Source: Rutidosis leptorrhynchoides
Taxonomy: Eukaryota > Streptophyta > Magnoliopsida > Asterales > Asteraceae
DNA: 64,000 bases
Direction: 5' to 3'
NCBI RefSeq assembly: GCF_046630445.1
Contig: NC_092339.1
Span: 79,197,501 to 79,261,500, forward strand
Positions within the stretch are counted from its first letter, which is position 1. Every line of letters starts with the position of its first letter. The position numbers were made by a program, and so were the translations under genes. The notes under the pieces are model-generated. The model ran no database searches and was not told the DNA's origin. It worked only from the letters and a program-made list of their open reading frames with translations. Below are positions 35,121-49,385 of this stretch, piece by piece.

Positions 35121-35606
35121 TTAGTGATATGCTCTAGTCCACTCATAAGATAGTCGGACTAATTGGTTTTTCATAGCTACATAGGCGTAACCTCGAGCAT
35201 TCAACGCTTTTTCTTCTAAACATATGAACGGTCTATCTCTGCATAAAGTAACAAATTCGGTATTTGAATAGGTTTGATTGTTTGAACATTTATCTTCGTG
35301 TGACCATTTTCCGCATTTGTGACATCTTTCAAGGTGTTGTGCTCTTCTTTTCGCTGCGGATTTTGATTTTCCTTTACCAAATTGTAACTTATTATTTTCG
35401 TTTCTGGATTCTTTTCTTACTCCGTCCAATTTACCTCTGATTAATGATACTATTTCACTTGGAAGGGTGTCATTATTACGTTTAGTGATCAAAGCGTGTA
35501 GCATTAGACCATGGTTTAGTTCACAGGAAGTCTTCATCTTGTAAAACCTAAAAAAAAATAAAAATTCAGAATGGGGGGAGAAGACTAGTTCTTTAGGGTC
35601 TGCTAG
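35121..35606 (-). CDS. Athila accessory ORF downstream of integrase, zinc-cluster protein
   Basis: Not a known family to me. Reading from ATG near 35538 it begins MKTSCELNHGLMLHALITKR, has a lysine-rich middle (GKGKSKSAAKRRAQHLERC), and a cysteine/histidine cluster CHKCGKWSHEDKC, one residue short of a CX2CX4HX4C knuckle. It ends SYEWTRAYH at 35121. About 10 nt before the ATG is a strong acceptor-like T-run plus AG. Just after the stop is a consensus donor CAG|GTAAGTATG (GT at 35104-35103). So it sits on what looks like an exon of a spliced message. It could bind nucleic acid; that is inference. Unlike pol it has no stops. Confidence 0.5.
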   Translation of the reverse strand, partial: LADPKELVFSPHSEFLFFFRFYKMKTSCELNHGLMLHALITKRNNDTLPSEIVSLIRGKLDGVRKESRNENNKLQFGKGKSKSAAKRRAQHLERCHKCGKWSHEDKCSNNQTYSNTEFVTLCRDRPFICLEEKALNARGYAYVAMKNQLVRLSYEWTRAYH

Positions 35607-35709
35607 GGAAAGACCATTCGGATTCCATTCTCGAGAACTACACAAAAACAGAAAATCTAACTCTAACAGAAATACATATTATCCTTTAAAGATTTGATTC
35701 TCCCCACAC

Positions 35710-37203
35710 TTAGTTAGCTGTGGTGTCGAAATTGTGATTAACTTCATCTTCAACTTCCATTGGACTATCTATGTAATGTTTAATTCTGTGACCATTAACC
35801 TTAAATTCAATCCCATTTGAATTTATTAATTCTACTGTTTCGTATGGGAAAACTCTTTTGACTATAAATGGTCCAGACCATCTTGATTTCAATTTTCCAG
35901 GAAATAGCTTGAATCGTGAATTGAAAAGAGGAACTCTGTCGCCTTCTTTAAATTCTTTTGAATTTCTGATTCTTTTATCATGCCATTTCTTCGTTCTTTC
36001 CTTATAGATTAACGAATTTTTGTATGCGTCATGTCTTAATTCTTCTAATTCGTTTAATTGACTTAACCGTAGACGTCCATCTTCATGTAAATCAAGATTA
36101 CATGTCTTCAAAGCCCAAAATGCTCTGTGTTCAATTTCTACTGGAAGATGACATGCTTTTCCGTAAACTAGTTTAAAAGTTGTGGTTCCAATTAGAGTTT
36201 TGTAGGCTGTTCTAAAAGCCCAGAGCGCATCCTCCAATTTAATGGACCATTCCTTCGGATTTGATCCTAAGATTTTTTCTAGAATACATTTTAAAGCTCG
36301 GTTGGTATTTTCAACTTGTCCACTTGTTTGTGGATGATAAGCAGTGGAGATTTTATGAGTTACTCCATATCTTTTGAGAACTTTCTCAAGTTGATTATTA
36401 CAAAAATGAGTACCCCGATCACTTATTAAAGCTTTCGGTGTTCCGAACCTTGCAAAAAGACGTTTTAAAAAGTTGACTACAACTCGTGCATCGTTAGTTG
36501 GGAGAGCTTGTGCTTCCGCCCATTTAGATACACAATCAATGGCTACGAGAATGTAGAGATTATTATGAGATTTTGGAAATGGACCCATAAAGTCAATACC
36601 CCAAATGTCAAATACTTCACATACTTGAATGACATTTTGTGGCATTTCATCACGTTGACTTATTTTTCCGGCCCTTTGACAAGCATAACAGGATTTGCAA
36701 AGAAGGTGTGCGTCTTTGTAAATTGTAGGCTAATAGAATCCAGCATCGTAAACTTTTCTTGCTGTTAGTTGAGGCCCATAATGCCCTCCTGTTGGTCCTG
36801 TGTGACAATGGTTTAATATTTTACTAGCTTCATCTCCGAATACACATCGGTGTATTATTCCATCGGGACAACTTTTAAACAAATGTGGATCTTCCCAGAA
36901 ATAGTGTTTTATATCACTAAAGAATTTCTTTCGTTTTTGGTACGATAATCCTTTTTCAAGGAATCCACATACTAAGTAGTTTGCATAGTCTGCAAACCAT
37001 GGAATTTCATTATAATCTATCTTCAATAGATATTCATCAGAAAAGTTGTCTTGTATGGCTGATTCATTTAGAACTTCTAATTCAGGATTTTCTAGACGAG
37101 AAAGATGATCAGCGGCGAGATTTTCTGCTCCCTTTTTATCTCGGATTTCAATATCGAACTCTTGTAAAAGTAAGATCCAACGGATTAATCTTGGTTTGGC
37201 ATC
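35710..37203 (-). pseudogene. Athila integrase segment
   Basis: Continues the same frame after the stop at 37204. Zinc-binding HHCC remnant around 36790-36660 is interrupted by a TAG at 36732-36730. The catalytic core has [29 protein letters not shown] and the glutamate in [14 protein letters not shown], so D, D and E are all present. The C-terminal GPY/F-like part ([27 protein letters not shown]) precedes the stop at 35712-35710. One nonsense codon within the segment and one before it prevent expression. Confidence 0.9.
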
Positions 37204-38862
37204 TTATTTCGAAAATAGGTACCTAAGAGCAGAATGGTTGGTATAGACCACCGTTTTAGCTAGAACGAGATATGAACGAAATTTGTCAAAAGCAAAGACA
37301 ATAGCAAGGAGTTCTTTTTCAGTAGTTGTGTAGTTCGTTTGTGCTCCTTGTAACGTCTTACTAGCATAATATGTAGGATGAAATCGTTTCTCAATTTTTT
37401 GTCCTAAAACGGCTCCCATTGCAAAATCACTTGCATCGCACATAAGTTCAAACGGTAGATTCCAATTTGGAGTTATCATGATCGGCGCATTAGTGAGTTT
37501 TTCTTTAAGAATATTAAAAGATTTGATACATTCATCTGAAAAGATGAATGGAGCATCCTTTTCTAGGAGTTTATTCATAGGAGTGGCAATTTTAGAAAAA
37601 TCTTTTATGAAACGTCGGTAAAAACCGGCATGCCCTAGAAAACTCCTAACTCCTCTAACATTGGTGGGATGTGGAAGTTTAGCAATTACATCTACTTTAG
37701 CTCTATCCACTTCAATTCCTTCCTTTGAGATTTTATGACCAAGAACGATGCCTTCTTTAACCATGAAATGGCATTTCTCCCAATTAAGTACAAGATTTGA
37801 TTGTTCGCATCTAATAAGCATTCGTTCAAGATTAACTAGACATGATTCAAATGTATCACCGAAGACTGAAAAGTCATCCATGAAAACTTCCATGCATTCT
37901 TCTATCATGTCGTGAAAAATCGTCATCATGCACCTTTGAAAGGTTGCAGGGGCGTTGCAAAGTCCAAATGGCATGCGTTTGTAAGCAAAAGTACCATAAG
38001 GGCACGTGAACGTGGTTTTCTCTTGATCCTCGGGTGCTATTGGAATTTGAAAATATCCGAAAAAACCATCAAGAAAACAATAGTAACTATTTCCGGCTAA
38101 TCTTTCCAACATTTGATCAATAAAAGGTAAGGGAAAGTGATCTTTTCTGGTGGCGTCATTTAATTTTCTATAATCAATACAAACACGCCATCCTGTTACA
38201 GTCCTAGTATGAATAAGCTCATTTTTTTCATTTGTGATGACAGTCATGCCACCCTTCTTAGGTACGCATTGAACTGGGCTTACCCATGGACTATCAGAAA
38301 TTGGATAAATTAAACCTGCATCTAGTAGTTTAATAATTTCTTTCTTAACAACATCTTGCATATTAGGATTTAGTCTTCGTTGGCGTTGCACATACGTTTT
38401 ATGACCTTCTTCCATAAGGATTTTATGTGTGCAATACGAAGGACTTATTCCTTTAATATCATGAATCTTCCATGCAATGGCTGGTTTATGAGCTTTTAAC
38501 ACAGAAATGAGTTGAGATTTTTCATTTTCAGTAAAAGAAGACAATATTATTACAGGTAATTCAGATTCACCATGTAAATAAGCGTATTCCAAATGGTTTG
38601 GAAGTGGCTTTAACTCTAATGTCGGTGGTTCTTCTATCGATGATTTATATCGATATCTGTCTTCTTCTTTTAGCATTTGAATTTCTTCTATTGTTGATTC
38701 ATATCCATTAGCCATAAGTGTAGCTAACATTTCAGTTTCATCAATTGGTTCAGTTCCTTCTCCTAAAGAACATTCTCCTGTTCCTTGTAATTCTGGAAAT
38801 TCTTCTAACAATTCTGCATGTGATTCTATAGTTTGAATATAATAACATGTATCATCTGCAGA
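37204..38862 (-). pseudogene. Athila reverse transcriptase-RNase H segment
   Basis: In frame with gag. RT motifs in order: YPISDSPWVSPVQCVPKKGG, VCIDYRKLNDATRKDHFPLP, YCFLDGFFGYFQIPI, FGLCNAPATFQRCM, and the catalytic box FMDDFSVFGD (about 37860-37890). RNase H follows with LMCDASDFAMGAVLGQ and the TNHSALRYL motif. The segment ends in TAA at 37206-37204 where family members continue through. Every catalytic motif before the stop is readable. Confidence 0.9.
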
Positions 38863-41310
38863 TTACGGTTGTTGCATGGCTCTATCAACTGAAAAGGTAA
38901 CACTCTCGTCCTCTATACTTAGAGTCAGTTTCTTACCAAACACGTCTATCATTGCTTTAGCCGTGTTTAAAAATGGTCTTCCTAATATGAGAGGAACTTG
39001 AGAATCTTCTTCCATATCCAGAACAATAAAATCTACTGGAAATACTAAAGTACCAACTTTAACTAGCATGTTCTCCATTATCCCTCTAGGATATTTTATT
39101 GATCGATCGGCTAGTTGTATGCTTATTCGTGTTGGTTTCAATTCTCCAAGGTCTAGATTAGCGTATAGTGAATACGGCATTAGATTTATACTAGCACCTA
39201 AGTCTGCCAATGCTTCTATTGAACTAAGACTACCCAGAAAACATGGAATTGTGAAACTTCCTGGATCTGATAATTTTTCTGGTATCTTATTCAACAGTAC
39301 TGCAGAACAATTTGCATTCATAGTAACAGCCGAGAATTCTTCCATTTTCTTTCTATTCGAGATTAGATCTTTCAGAAATTTAGCATATCTAGGCATTCCT
39401 GAAATCACATCAATGAAAGGAAGATTTACATTTATCTGTTTAAACATATCCAAGAATTTGGATTGCTCGGCTTCAAGTCTCTCTTTTCTCATTTTACTCA
39501 GGTAAGGAAGTGTTGGTTGGTATGGTTTAACATAAGGTTTAGCCTTAACTGTGTTATCTTCATTAACCTTTTCAACTACCGGTTCTTTTTCCTTATCTTG
39601 CTCAGGTTGTGGTTCTTGTAGAGTTGGAATAGCTTCATCAGAAATTACAGGTATTTTAGGTGGTTTAAGTGTAATACCACTTCTTGTGGTAATAGTTTTA
39701 GCTGTTTCATTCCGGAGGTTAGCATTTGTATCACTAGGTAGACTTCCCGGTTTTCTTTCACCTATTAACCTTGCTAGGTTACTTACTTCTTGTTCCAGAT
39801 TTTGAATAAAAGCTTGTTGATTTCTAAATGCTTGAGCATTTTGTTCATTGGTTTGTTTCTGAGATGTGAAAAATTGAGTTTGAGATTCAACTAGCTTCGA
39901 CATCATATCTTCTAAATTTGGCTTTTTATCATCGGTTTGTGGTGGTTTATTTTGAAAATTAGGTCTTTGCTGATTGTAAGTATTATTGGATACTTGTTGA
40001 TTGTTAGGACCTTGTTGATTGTTGTATGGAACATTTCGGTTATAATTCTGGTTTTGATTGTAGATCGGTCTTGGCGGTTGATAATTATTCTGATAATTAT
40101 TTCCAGGCCTTTGGTTTATGTATGAAACATTCTCTCTTTGTTCCATTGTTAGTTCAATACTGAGACAATCTTTTGTCAAATGTGGTCCTCCACACTGCTC
40201 ACAACTAATTCGTATTGAGTGAATATCTTTAGTCATCTTTTCCATTTGTCTCTCGACAGCATCTATCTTTGGGGAAATGGAATCTAAGTCATGGCTAGAA
40301 TCGGCTCTAGCTGCTTTAGATGATCTAACGATATCTTTTTCTTGCTGCCACTCATGTGAGTGGGAAGCAGTGCTATAAATAATTTTGTAAGCATCAGTTT
40401 CTGTTTTCTTCATAATAGAACCACCAGCTGCTATATCTATATCTTTCCTTGTAGTGATGTCGCATCCTTGGTAGAATATTTGTACTATTTGACAGATATC
40501 TAAACCATGTTGCGGACATCCTCTCAATAACTTTCCAAATCTGGTCCACGCCTCATATAGAGTTTCATTTGGCTTTTGTGTGAACGTAACAATTTCTCCT
40601 TGAAGTCTCACGGCTTTAGATGCCGGAAAGAATTGTTTAAGAAAATTTTCAACTAAAACGTCCCATGTATCAATCGCCCCTTCAGGTAATGATTTCAACC
40701 AATCTTTGGCTTCTCCCTTTAAAGTCCAGGGAAATAACATGAGATATATCTGTTCATCTTCCACTTCTCTTATTTTAAATAGTGTGCAGATCCTATTAAA
40801 GGTACGAAGATGTTCATTTGGATCTTCCTTCGGCGCACCACTAAATTGGCATTGATTAGTCACCATGTGTAGAATTTGTCCTTTAATTTCATAATCTGGC
40901 ACAATAATGTCTGGTTGAGTAATTGCGTGACCTTGGCCAGTGCGTTTAGATCTCATTCGGTCTTCCATACTTAGAGGTTCCAGATTCTCCATTATTGAAT
41001 TTGTTGAATCTGAATCACTAGAGGATTCTGATTTAATGGTTCGTTCCTCAACAATCTCTGTTTGAATGATTGGTGGTTCCGGAGGAAAGATTAGTGGTTC
41101 AGGATCTCGGAATCGTCCCTGAATATTTTCCGGATTCTCAATTGTGAGGTCGGGTTCAAAAAATGGATTATCGGAAATTTGAATTGGAGTAATTGGTCGA
41201 CGGGATGACGATTCTAAAGAAAAATCAACGGCGACAATATTTGCTAGATGTCTTGATCGAGTTACAGGTGGTGAACATACAAAAGGTGGTGAACGTTTTG
41301 CTCGGTGCAT
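38863..41310 (-). pseudogene. Athila gag-protease (815 codons to first stop)
   Basis: Gag matrix/capsid region with the Retrotrans_gag-like stretch (WTLKGEAKDWLKSLPEGAID, about residues 193-212; LYEAWTRFGKLLRGCPQHGL near 255). Then come an asparagine/glutamine-rich linker (residues 415-465) and an aspartic protease near residue 710 with DLGASINLMP, the Athila form of the D-T/S-G-A active site. A single CCHC-like cluster CEQCGGPHLTKDC lies at about 372-384. The frame ends in TAA at 38865-38863, in the same frame as the downstream RT. Gag and pol are therefore one frame split by one stop; recoding or decay are both possible, and decay is more likely given two more stops. Confidence 0.9.
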
Positions 41311-42586
41311 TCACTGAATATCCTATTAGTTATAAAAATAAGAAAAATTATATAAGTTATCAAATTAATAGACTTTTCTGATTTTGCCCACGTTTCGAAT
41401 AGCCAAAAGATGCAGCAGAGGGGCAGGATTCGTTTGGTCTCAATATAATTGAGTACTGTTTGGCTCCAATAACCCGGTCCACGTACAAATCCAACTATTA
41501 CTACGAACCAGAAAATTTTGATGTCTATCAATTTAACCGCTTAAAATAATTTTTCGTAATTTAAAGAAATTTTAGAGAAGAAATAGAAAAAAAAAAATCT
41601 AAGTCCTAAAACTAGAATGTCGAGAAATAAGAAAGAAAAAGAGCGCGTCGAAAAACGTCGAAAAATAATAGGCGTCGAAAAATAATAATAAGAAAGTAGC
41701 GCGTCGAAACTTAAAAAGGAACTAAAAACTAAGAATTAAAAGTTGCGTCTAAAAATATTAAAGCTTAAAAGAATACTATATCCCAAAACGGCAATAACTT
41801 AAAAAGGTACTAAAACTTAAAAAGGCGTCGCAAAATTCTAAAGCATCTAAATCTCAGTCTAAAGAAAAAGTACGTAAGGAATTTTACGGCAAAGCCTAAA
41901 AATCTAGAAATAAAAATAACTATAGCAAAAACTATATCTTAAAACTAAATACGAGCGAAAAATACAAATATTACGAATAAACAATTAAAAAGATACGAAA
42001 TTTTAAAAATAAAACTTATAGTTGTAAAAAGTACAATTTTTATATTAATATTTTATAAAAGTATTAGTTTATATATTTAATAAAACTAATTATAACTTAA
42101 TAATACAAATAAATTAAAAACTTAAACTAAATAATAATTTAATTAAAACCCTAATTAATATTAATAATAATAAAATTAACCCTAATTTCGCATCAATTAC
42201 AGTCTAAGGTTTGACCTGTCAGAAAGTTCCGCGAGTGCGAATCCCAGCTGGCATAAAGTACCGCGAGTGCGGATACCCCGGTTTCAGATAAGATGCAGGT
42301 CGATTTTTTATTCAGGTTCAATTTTCTTTTTTTTATTTTGTTTTTCAATATATATAAAAATATAGTGGTAACTTAAATAAAAATTTAATTTTAAAACTAA
42401 AATAAAAATACTTATTCACTTTATAAATATTATAAACTCTTAAAAATATAAATGTATTTTTCTTTCTTTTTGTATTTTTATATTTTTATTATTTTTAAAA
42501 CTTATATTTTTATAAATAGAACTTAATAAAAACTTTTATAAAAATCTTTTTTTTATATATAGCGTTGCGCTTTCGGCGTTTATAAG
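41311..42586 (-). other. Athila 5' leader between primer site and gag
   Basis: About 1.3 kb, AT-rich, with repeated GTCGAAAAA/GCGTCGAAAA words (41640-41710) and one paired hairpin motif (42229-42272). A leader position suits packaging or translation signals. No gene is seen. Confidence 0.6.
42229..42272 (-). repeat. Paired hairpin module, Athila 5' leader
   Basis: CCGCGAGTGCGA (42229) and CCGCGAGTGCGG (42261), again 32 nt apart, with the spacer ending AAAGTA. Confidence 0.9.
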
Positions 42587-42604
42587 TCCCCGGCAGCGGC
42601 GCCA
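42587..42604 (-). other. Primer-binding site, tRNA-Asp type
   Basis: The minus strand reads TGGCGCCGCTGCCGGGGA, the Asp-tRNA-type primer site typical of the Athila/Tat lineage. It lies eight bases inside the 5' LTR edge. Confidence 0.85.
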
Positions 42605-42612
42605 AAAATACT

Positions 42613-44607
<1,995 letters not shown>

Positions 44608-44612
44608 AATGG

Positions 44613-45825
44613 CTTGAAAGTTCTTGAAGCAAAATCATGACACGAAAACAGTTCAAGTAAGATTTTCACTCGAAATAAGATTGTTATAGTTGTAGAAATT
44701 GAATCAAAGTTTGAATATGAATAATACCTTGAATTAGAAAGATAACCTACTGTAAATAACAAAGGTTCCTTGATCTTAGATGATTACTTGGAATGGATTA
44801 GAAAGTTTGGAAGTAGACTTGCAAACTTGGAAGTATTCTTGATTTTTATGAAACTATACTTATGGAATTTATGAAGAACACTTAGAACTTGAAGATGAAA
44901 CTTGAGAGAGATCAATTAGATGTAGAAAATTGAAGAATGAAAGTGTTTGTAGGTGGTTTTGGTCGTTGGTATATGGATTAGATATAAAGGATATGTAATT
45001 TTGTTTTCATGTAAATAAGTCATAAATGATTACTAATATTTTTGTAATTTTATGAGATATTTCATGCTAGTTGCCAAATGATGGTTCCTACATGTGTTAG
45101 GTGACTCACATGGACTGCTAAGAGCTGATAATTGGAGTGTATATACCAATAGTACATACATCTAAAAGCTGTGTATTGTACGAGTACGAATACGGGTGCA
45201 TACGAGTAGAATTGTTGATGAAACTGAACGAGGATGTAATTGTAAGCATTTTTGTTAAGTAGAAGTACTTTGGTATGTGTCTTGAAGTCTTTAAAAAGTG
45301 TAAGAATACATATCAAAACACAACATTTATATACATTCTAATGGAGTCGTTAAGTCTTCGTTAGTCGTTACATGTAAGTGTTGTTTTGAAACCTTTAAGT
45401 TAACGATCTCAATTAATGTTGTTAACCCAATGTTTATTATATCAAATGAGATGTTAAATTATTATGTTATCATGATATTATGATGTATGAATATCTCTTA
45501 ATATGATATATACATTAAAATATCGTTACAACGATAATCGTTACATATAAGTCCCGTTTTGTAATTCTTGAGTTAGTAGTCTTGTTTTTACATATGTAGT
45601 TCATTGTTAACACACTTAATGATATATTTAAATATCATTTTATCATGTTAAATATAGTGTATCAATATCTTAATATGATACATATGTATTTAGTAGACGT
45701 TATCATAACGATAATCGTTATATATATCATTTCGTGTTTCTTAATTTAGTAATCTCATTTCTTATGTATATCACACATTGTTAATATACTTAGTGATATA
45801 CTTACTCATCATAATCTCATGTCAA

Positions 45826-45886
<61 letters not shown>

Positions 45887-46081
45887 ACAACATGTAGTTT
45901 TCACAATTTTGTAACGTTCGTGAATCGCCGGTCAACTTGGGTGATCAATTGTCTATATGAAACTTATTTCATTTAATCAAGTCTTAATAAGTTTGATTGC
46001 TTAACACGTTGGAAACATTTAATCATGTAGATAACAATTTCATTTAATATATATATACATGGAAAAGTTCGGGACACTACA
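44613..46081 (-). repeat. Tekay-1 3' LTR, right piece
   Basis: Resumes the Tekay LTR after the Athila target duplication and ends CGGGACACTACA at 46081. A (TA)n run lies at about 45829-45882. The pre-LTR text TTAACGGGTAGGTACT (minus strand, 46098-46083) is the polypurine-tract region. Confidence 0.9.
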
Positions 46082-46116
46082 GTACCTACCCGTTAAATAA
46101 ATTTCGTCCAGAAATT

Positions 46117-49100
46117 TTAAGTAGTTGGAGGTGTTGACGAATCTTCTGGAAATAGATGCGGGTATTTCTTCTTCATCTGATCTTCTCGTTCCCAGGTGAA
46201 CTCGGGTCCTCTACGAGCATTCCATCGAACCTTAACAATTGGTATCTTGTTTTGCTCAAGTCTTTTAACCTCACGATCCATTATTTCGACGGGTTCTTCG
46301 ATGAATTGAAGTTTTTCGTTGATTTGGATTTCATCTAACCGAATAGTGAGTTCTTCTTTAGCAAAACATTTCTTCAAATTCGAGACGTGGAAAGTGTTAT
46401 GTACAGCCGCGAGTTGTTGAGGTAACTCAAGTCGGTAAGCTACTGGTTCGACACGATCAATAATCTTGAATGGTCCAATATACCTTGGATTTAATTTTCC
46501 TCGTTTGCCAAATCGAACAACGCCTTTCTAAGGTGCAACTTTAAGCATGACCATCTCTCCAATTTCAAATTCTATATCTTTTCTTTTAATGTCGGTGTAG
46601 CTCTTTTGTCGACTTTGGGCGGTTTTCAACCGTTGTTGAATTTGGATGATCTTCTCGGTAGTTTCTTGTATTATCTCCGGACCTGTAATCTGTCTATCCC
46701 CCACTTCACTCCAACAAATTGGAGACCTACACTTTCTACCATAAAGTGCTTCAAACGGCGCCATCTCAATGCTTGAATGGTAGCTATTGTTGTAGGAAAA
46801 TTCTGCTAACGGTAGATGTCGATCCCAGCTGTTTCCGAAATCAATAACACATGCTCGTAGCATGTCTTCAAGCGTTTGTATCGTCCTTTCACTCTGCCCA
46901 TCAGTTTGTGGATGATAGGCAGTACTCATGTCTAGACGAGTTCCTAATACTTGCTGTAATGTCTGCCAGAATCTTGAAATAAATCTTTCATCCCTATCAG
47001 AGATAATAGAGATTGGTATTCCATGTCTGGATACGACTTCCTTCAAATACAGTCGTGCTAACTTCTCCATCTTGTCATCTTCCCTTATTGGCAGGAAGTG
47101 TGCTGATTTGGTGAGACAATCAACTATTACCCAAATAGTATCAAAACCACTTGCAGTCCTTGGCAATTTAGTAATGAAATCCATGGTAATGTTTTCCCAT
47201 TTCCATTCCGGGATTTCGGGTTGTTGAAGTAGACCTGATGGTTTCTGATGCTCAGCTTTGACCTTAGAATACGTCAAACATTCTCCTACATATTTAGCAA
47301 TATCAGCTTTCATACCCGGCCACCAAAAGTGTTTCTTGAGATCTTTATACATCTTCCCCGCTCCGGGATGTATTGAATATCTGGTTTTATGTGCTTCTCT
47401 AAGTACCATTTCTCTCATATCTCCAAATTTTGGTACCCAAATTCTTTCATCCCTATACCGGGTTCCGTCTTCCCGAATATTAAGATGCTTCTCCGATCCT
47501 TTGGGTATTTCATCCTTTAAATTTCCTTCTTTTAAAACTCCTTGTTGCGCCTCCTTTATTTGAGTAGTAAGGTTATTGTGAATCATTATATTCATAGATT
47601 TTACTCGAATGGGTTCTCTGTCCTTTCTGCTCAAGGCATCGGCTCCCACATTTGCCTTCCCCGCGTGGTAACGAATCTCAAAGTCGTAATCATTCAACAA
47701 TTCAATCCACCTACGCTGCCTCATATTCAGTTGTTTCTGATTAAATATGTGTTGAAGACTTTTGTGGTCGGTATATATAATACTTTTGACCCCATATAAG
47801 TAGTGCCTCCAAGTCTTTAATGCAAAAACAACCGCGCCTAATTCCAAATCATGCGTCGTATAATTCTGTTCGTGAATCTTCAATTGTCTAGACGCATAAG
47901 CAATTACTTTCGTTCGTTGCATTAATACACAACCAAGACCTTGCTTTGAGGCATCACAATATATCACAAAATCATCATTCCCTTCAGGTAATGACAATAT
48001 AGGTGCCGTAGTTAACTTTTTCTTTAACAATTGAAACGCTTTCTCTTGTTCATCTTTCCATTCAAATTTCTTCCCTTTATGCGTTAATGCAGTCAAGGGT
48101 TTTGCTATTCTGGAAAAGTCTTGGATGAACCTTCTGTAGTAACCAGCTAGTCCTAAAAACTGGCGTATGTGTTTCAGAGTTTTCGGGGTTTCCCACTTTT
48201 CAACGGTTTCGATCTTTACTGGGTCCACCTGGATACCTTCTTTGTTCACTATGTGACTGAGGAATTGAACTTCTTCCAACCAAAATGCACACTTTGAAAA
48301 CTTAGCGTACAGTTTTTCTTTCCTCAGTACTTCTAGCACTTTTCTCAAATGTTCTTCGTGCTCTTGATCATTCTTTGAGTAAATAAGTATGTCATCGATG
48401 AAAACAATGACAAACTTGTCAAGATATGGCCCACACACTCGGTTCACAAGGTCCATGAACACAGCTGGTGCGTTAGTCAATCCAAACGGCATAACCATAA
48501 ACTCGTAATGACCATAACGCGTCCTAAAAGCAGTTTTTGGAATATCATCCTCCTTTACTCGCATTTGATGATATCCAGAATGTAAATCGATTTTCGAATA
48601 AACTGACGAGCCTTGTAGTTGATCAAATAAGTCGTCAATTCTCGGCAGTGGATAACGGTTTTTGATGGTAAGTTTATTCAACTCTCTGTAGTCAATACAC
48701 AACCACAATGTGCCATCCTTCTTCTTGACAAACAAAACAGGAGCTCCCCATGGTGATGTGCTTGGTCGAATAAAACCACATTCTAATAGTTCTTGCTGTT
48801 GGCTTTGCAGTTCTTTCATCTCACGGGGTGCGAGTCTGTAAGGAGTACGAGCTATTGGTGCAGCTTCTGGTACAAGATCTATTTGAAATTCAACAGATCG
48901 ATTTGGAGGTAGTCCCGGTAATTCTTTCGGAAATACATCGGGAAATTCTTTTGCGACGGGAACATCATTGATGCTCTTTTCTTCAGTTTGTACTTTCTCG
49001 ACGTGTGCTAGAACAGCATAGCAACCTTTTCTTATTAGTTTTTGTGCCTTCAAATTACTAATAAGATGTAGCTTCGTGTTGCCCTTTTCTCTGTACACCA

Positions 49101-49385
49101 TTAAGGGTTCTCCTTCTTCTCGTACAATGCGAATTGCATTTTTGTAACATACGTTCTCTACTTTCATCTCCTTCAGCCAGTCCATGCCAACTATTACATC
49201 AAAACTCCCTAACTCTACTGGTATCAAGTCAATCTTAAATGTTTCGCTAACCAGTTTAATTTCTCGATTCCGACATATATTATCTGCTGAAATTAATTTA
49301 CCGTTTGCTAATTCGAGTAAAAATTTACTATCCAACGGCGTCAATGGACAACTTAATTTAGCACAAAAATCTCTACTCATATAGC
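46117..49385 (-). pseudogene. Tekay-1 pol (protease end, RT, RNase H, integrase, chromodomain-like)
   Basis: RT with [19 protein letters not shown] and the catalytic [10 protein letters not shown] (about 48380). RNase H has [15 protein letters not shown] and [13 protein letters not shown]. The integrase zinc finger has one zinc cysteine changed (CLTY), and the core has IISDRDERF and [14 protein letters not shown]. The tail resembles the truncated chromodomain of Tekay elements ([28 protein letters not shown]). A one-base deletion right after the protease DSG motif (about 49388) shifts gag out of frame with pol, and TAG at 46530-46528 cuts off the last 130 codons. Confidence 0.9.
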
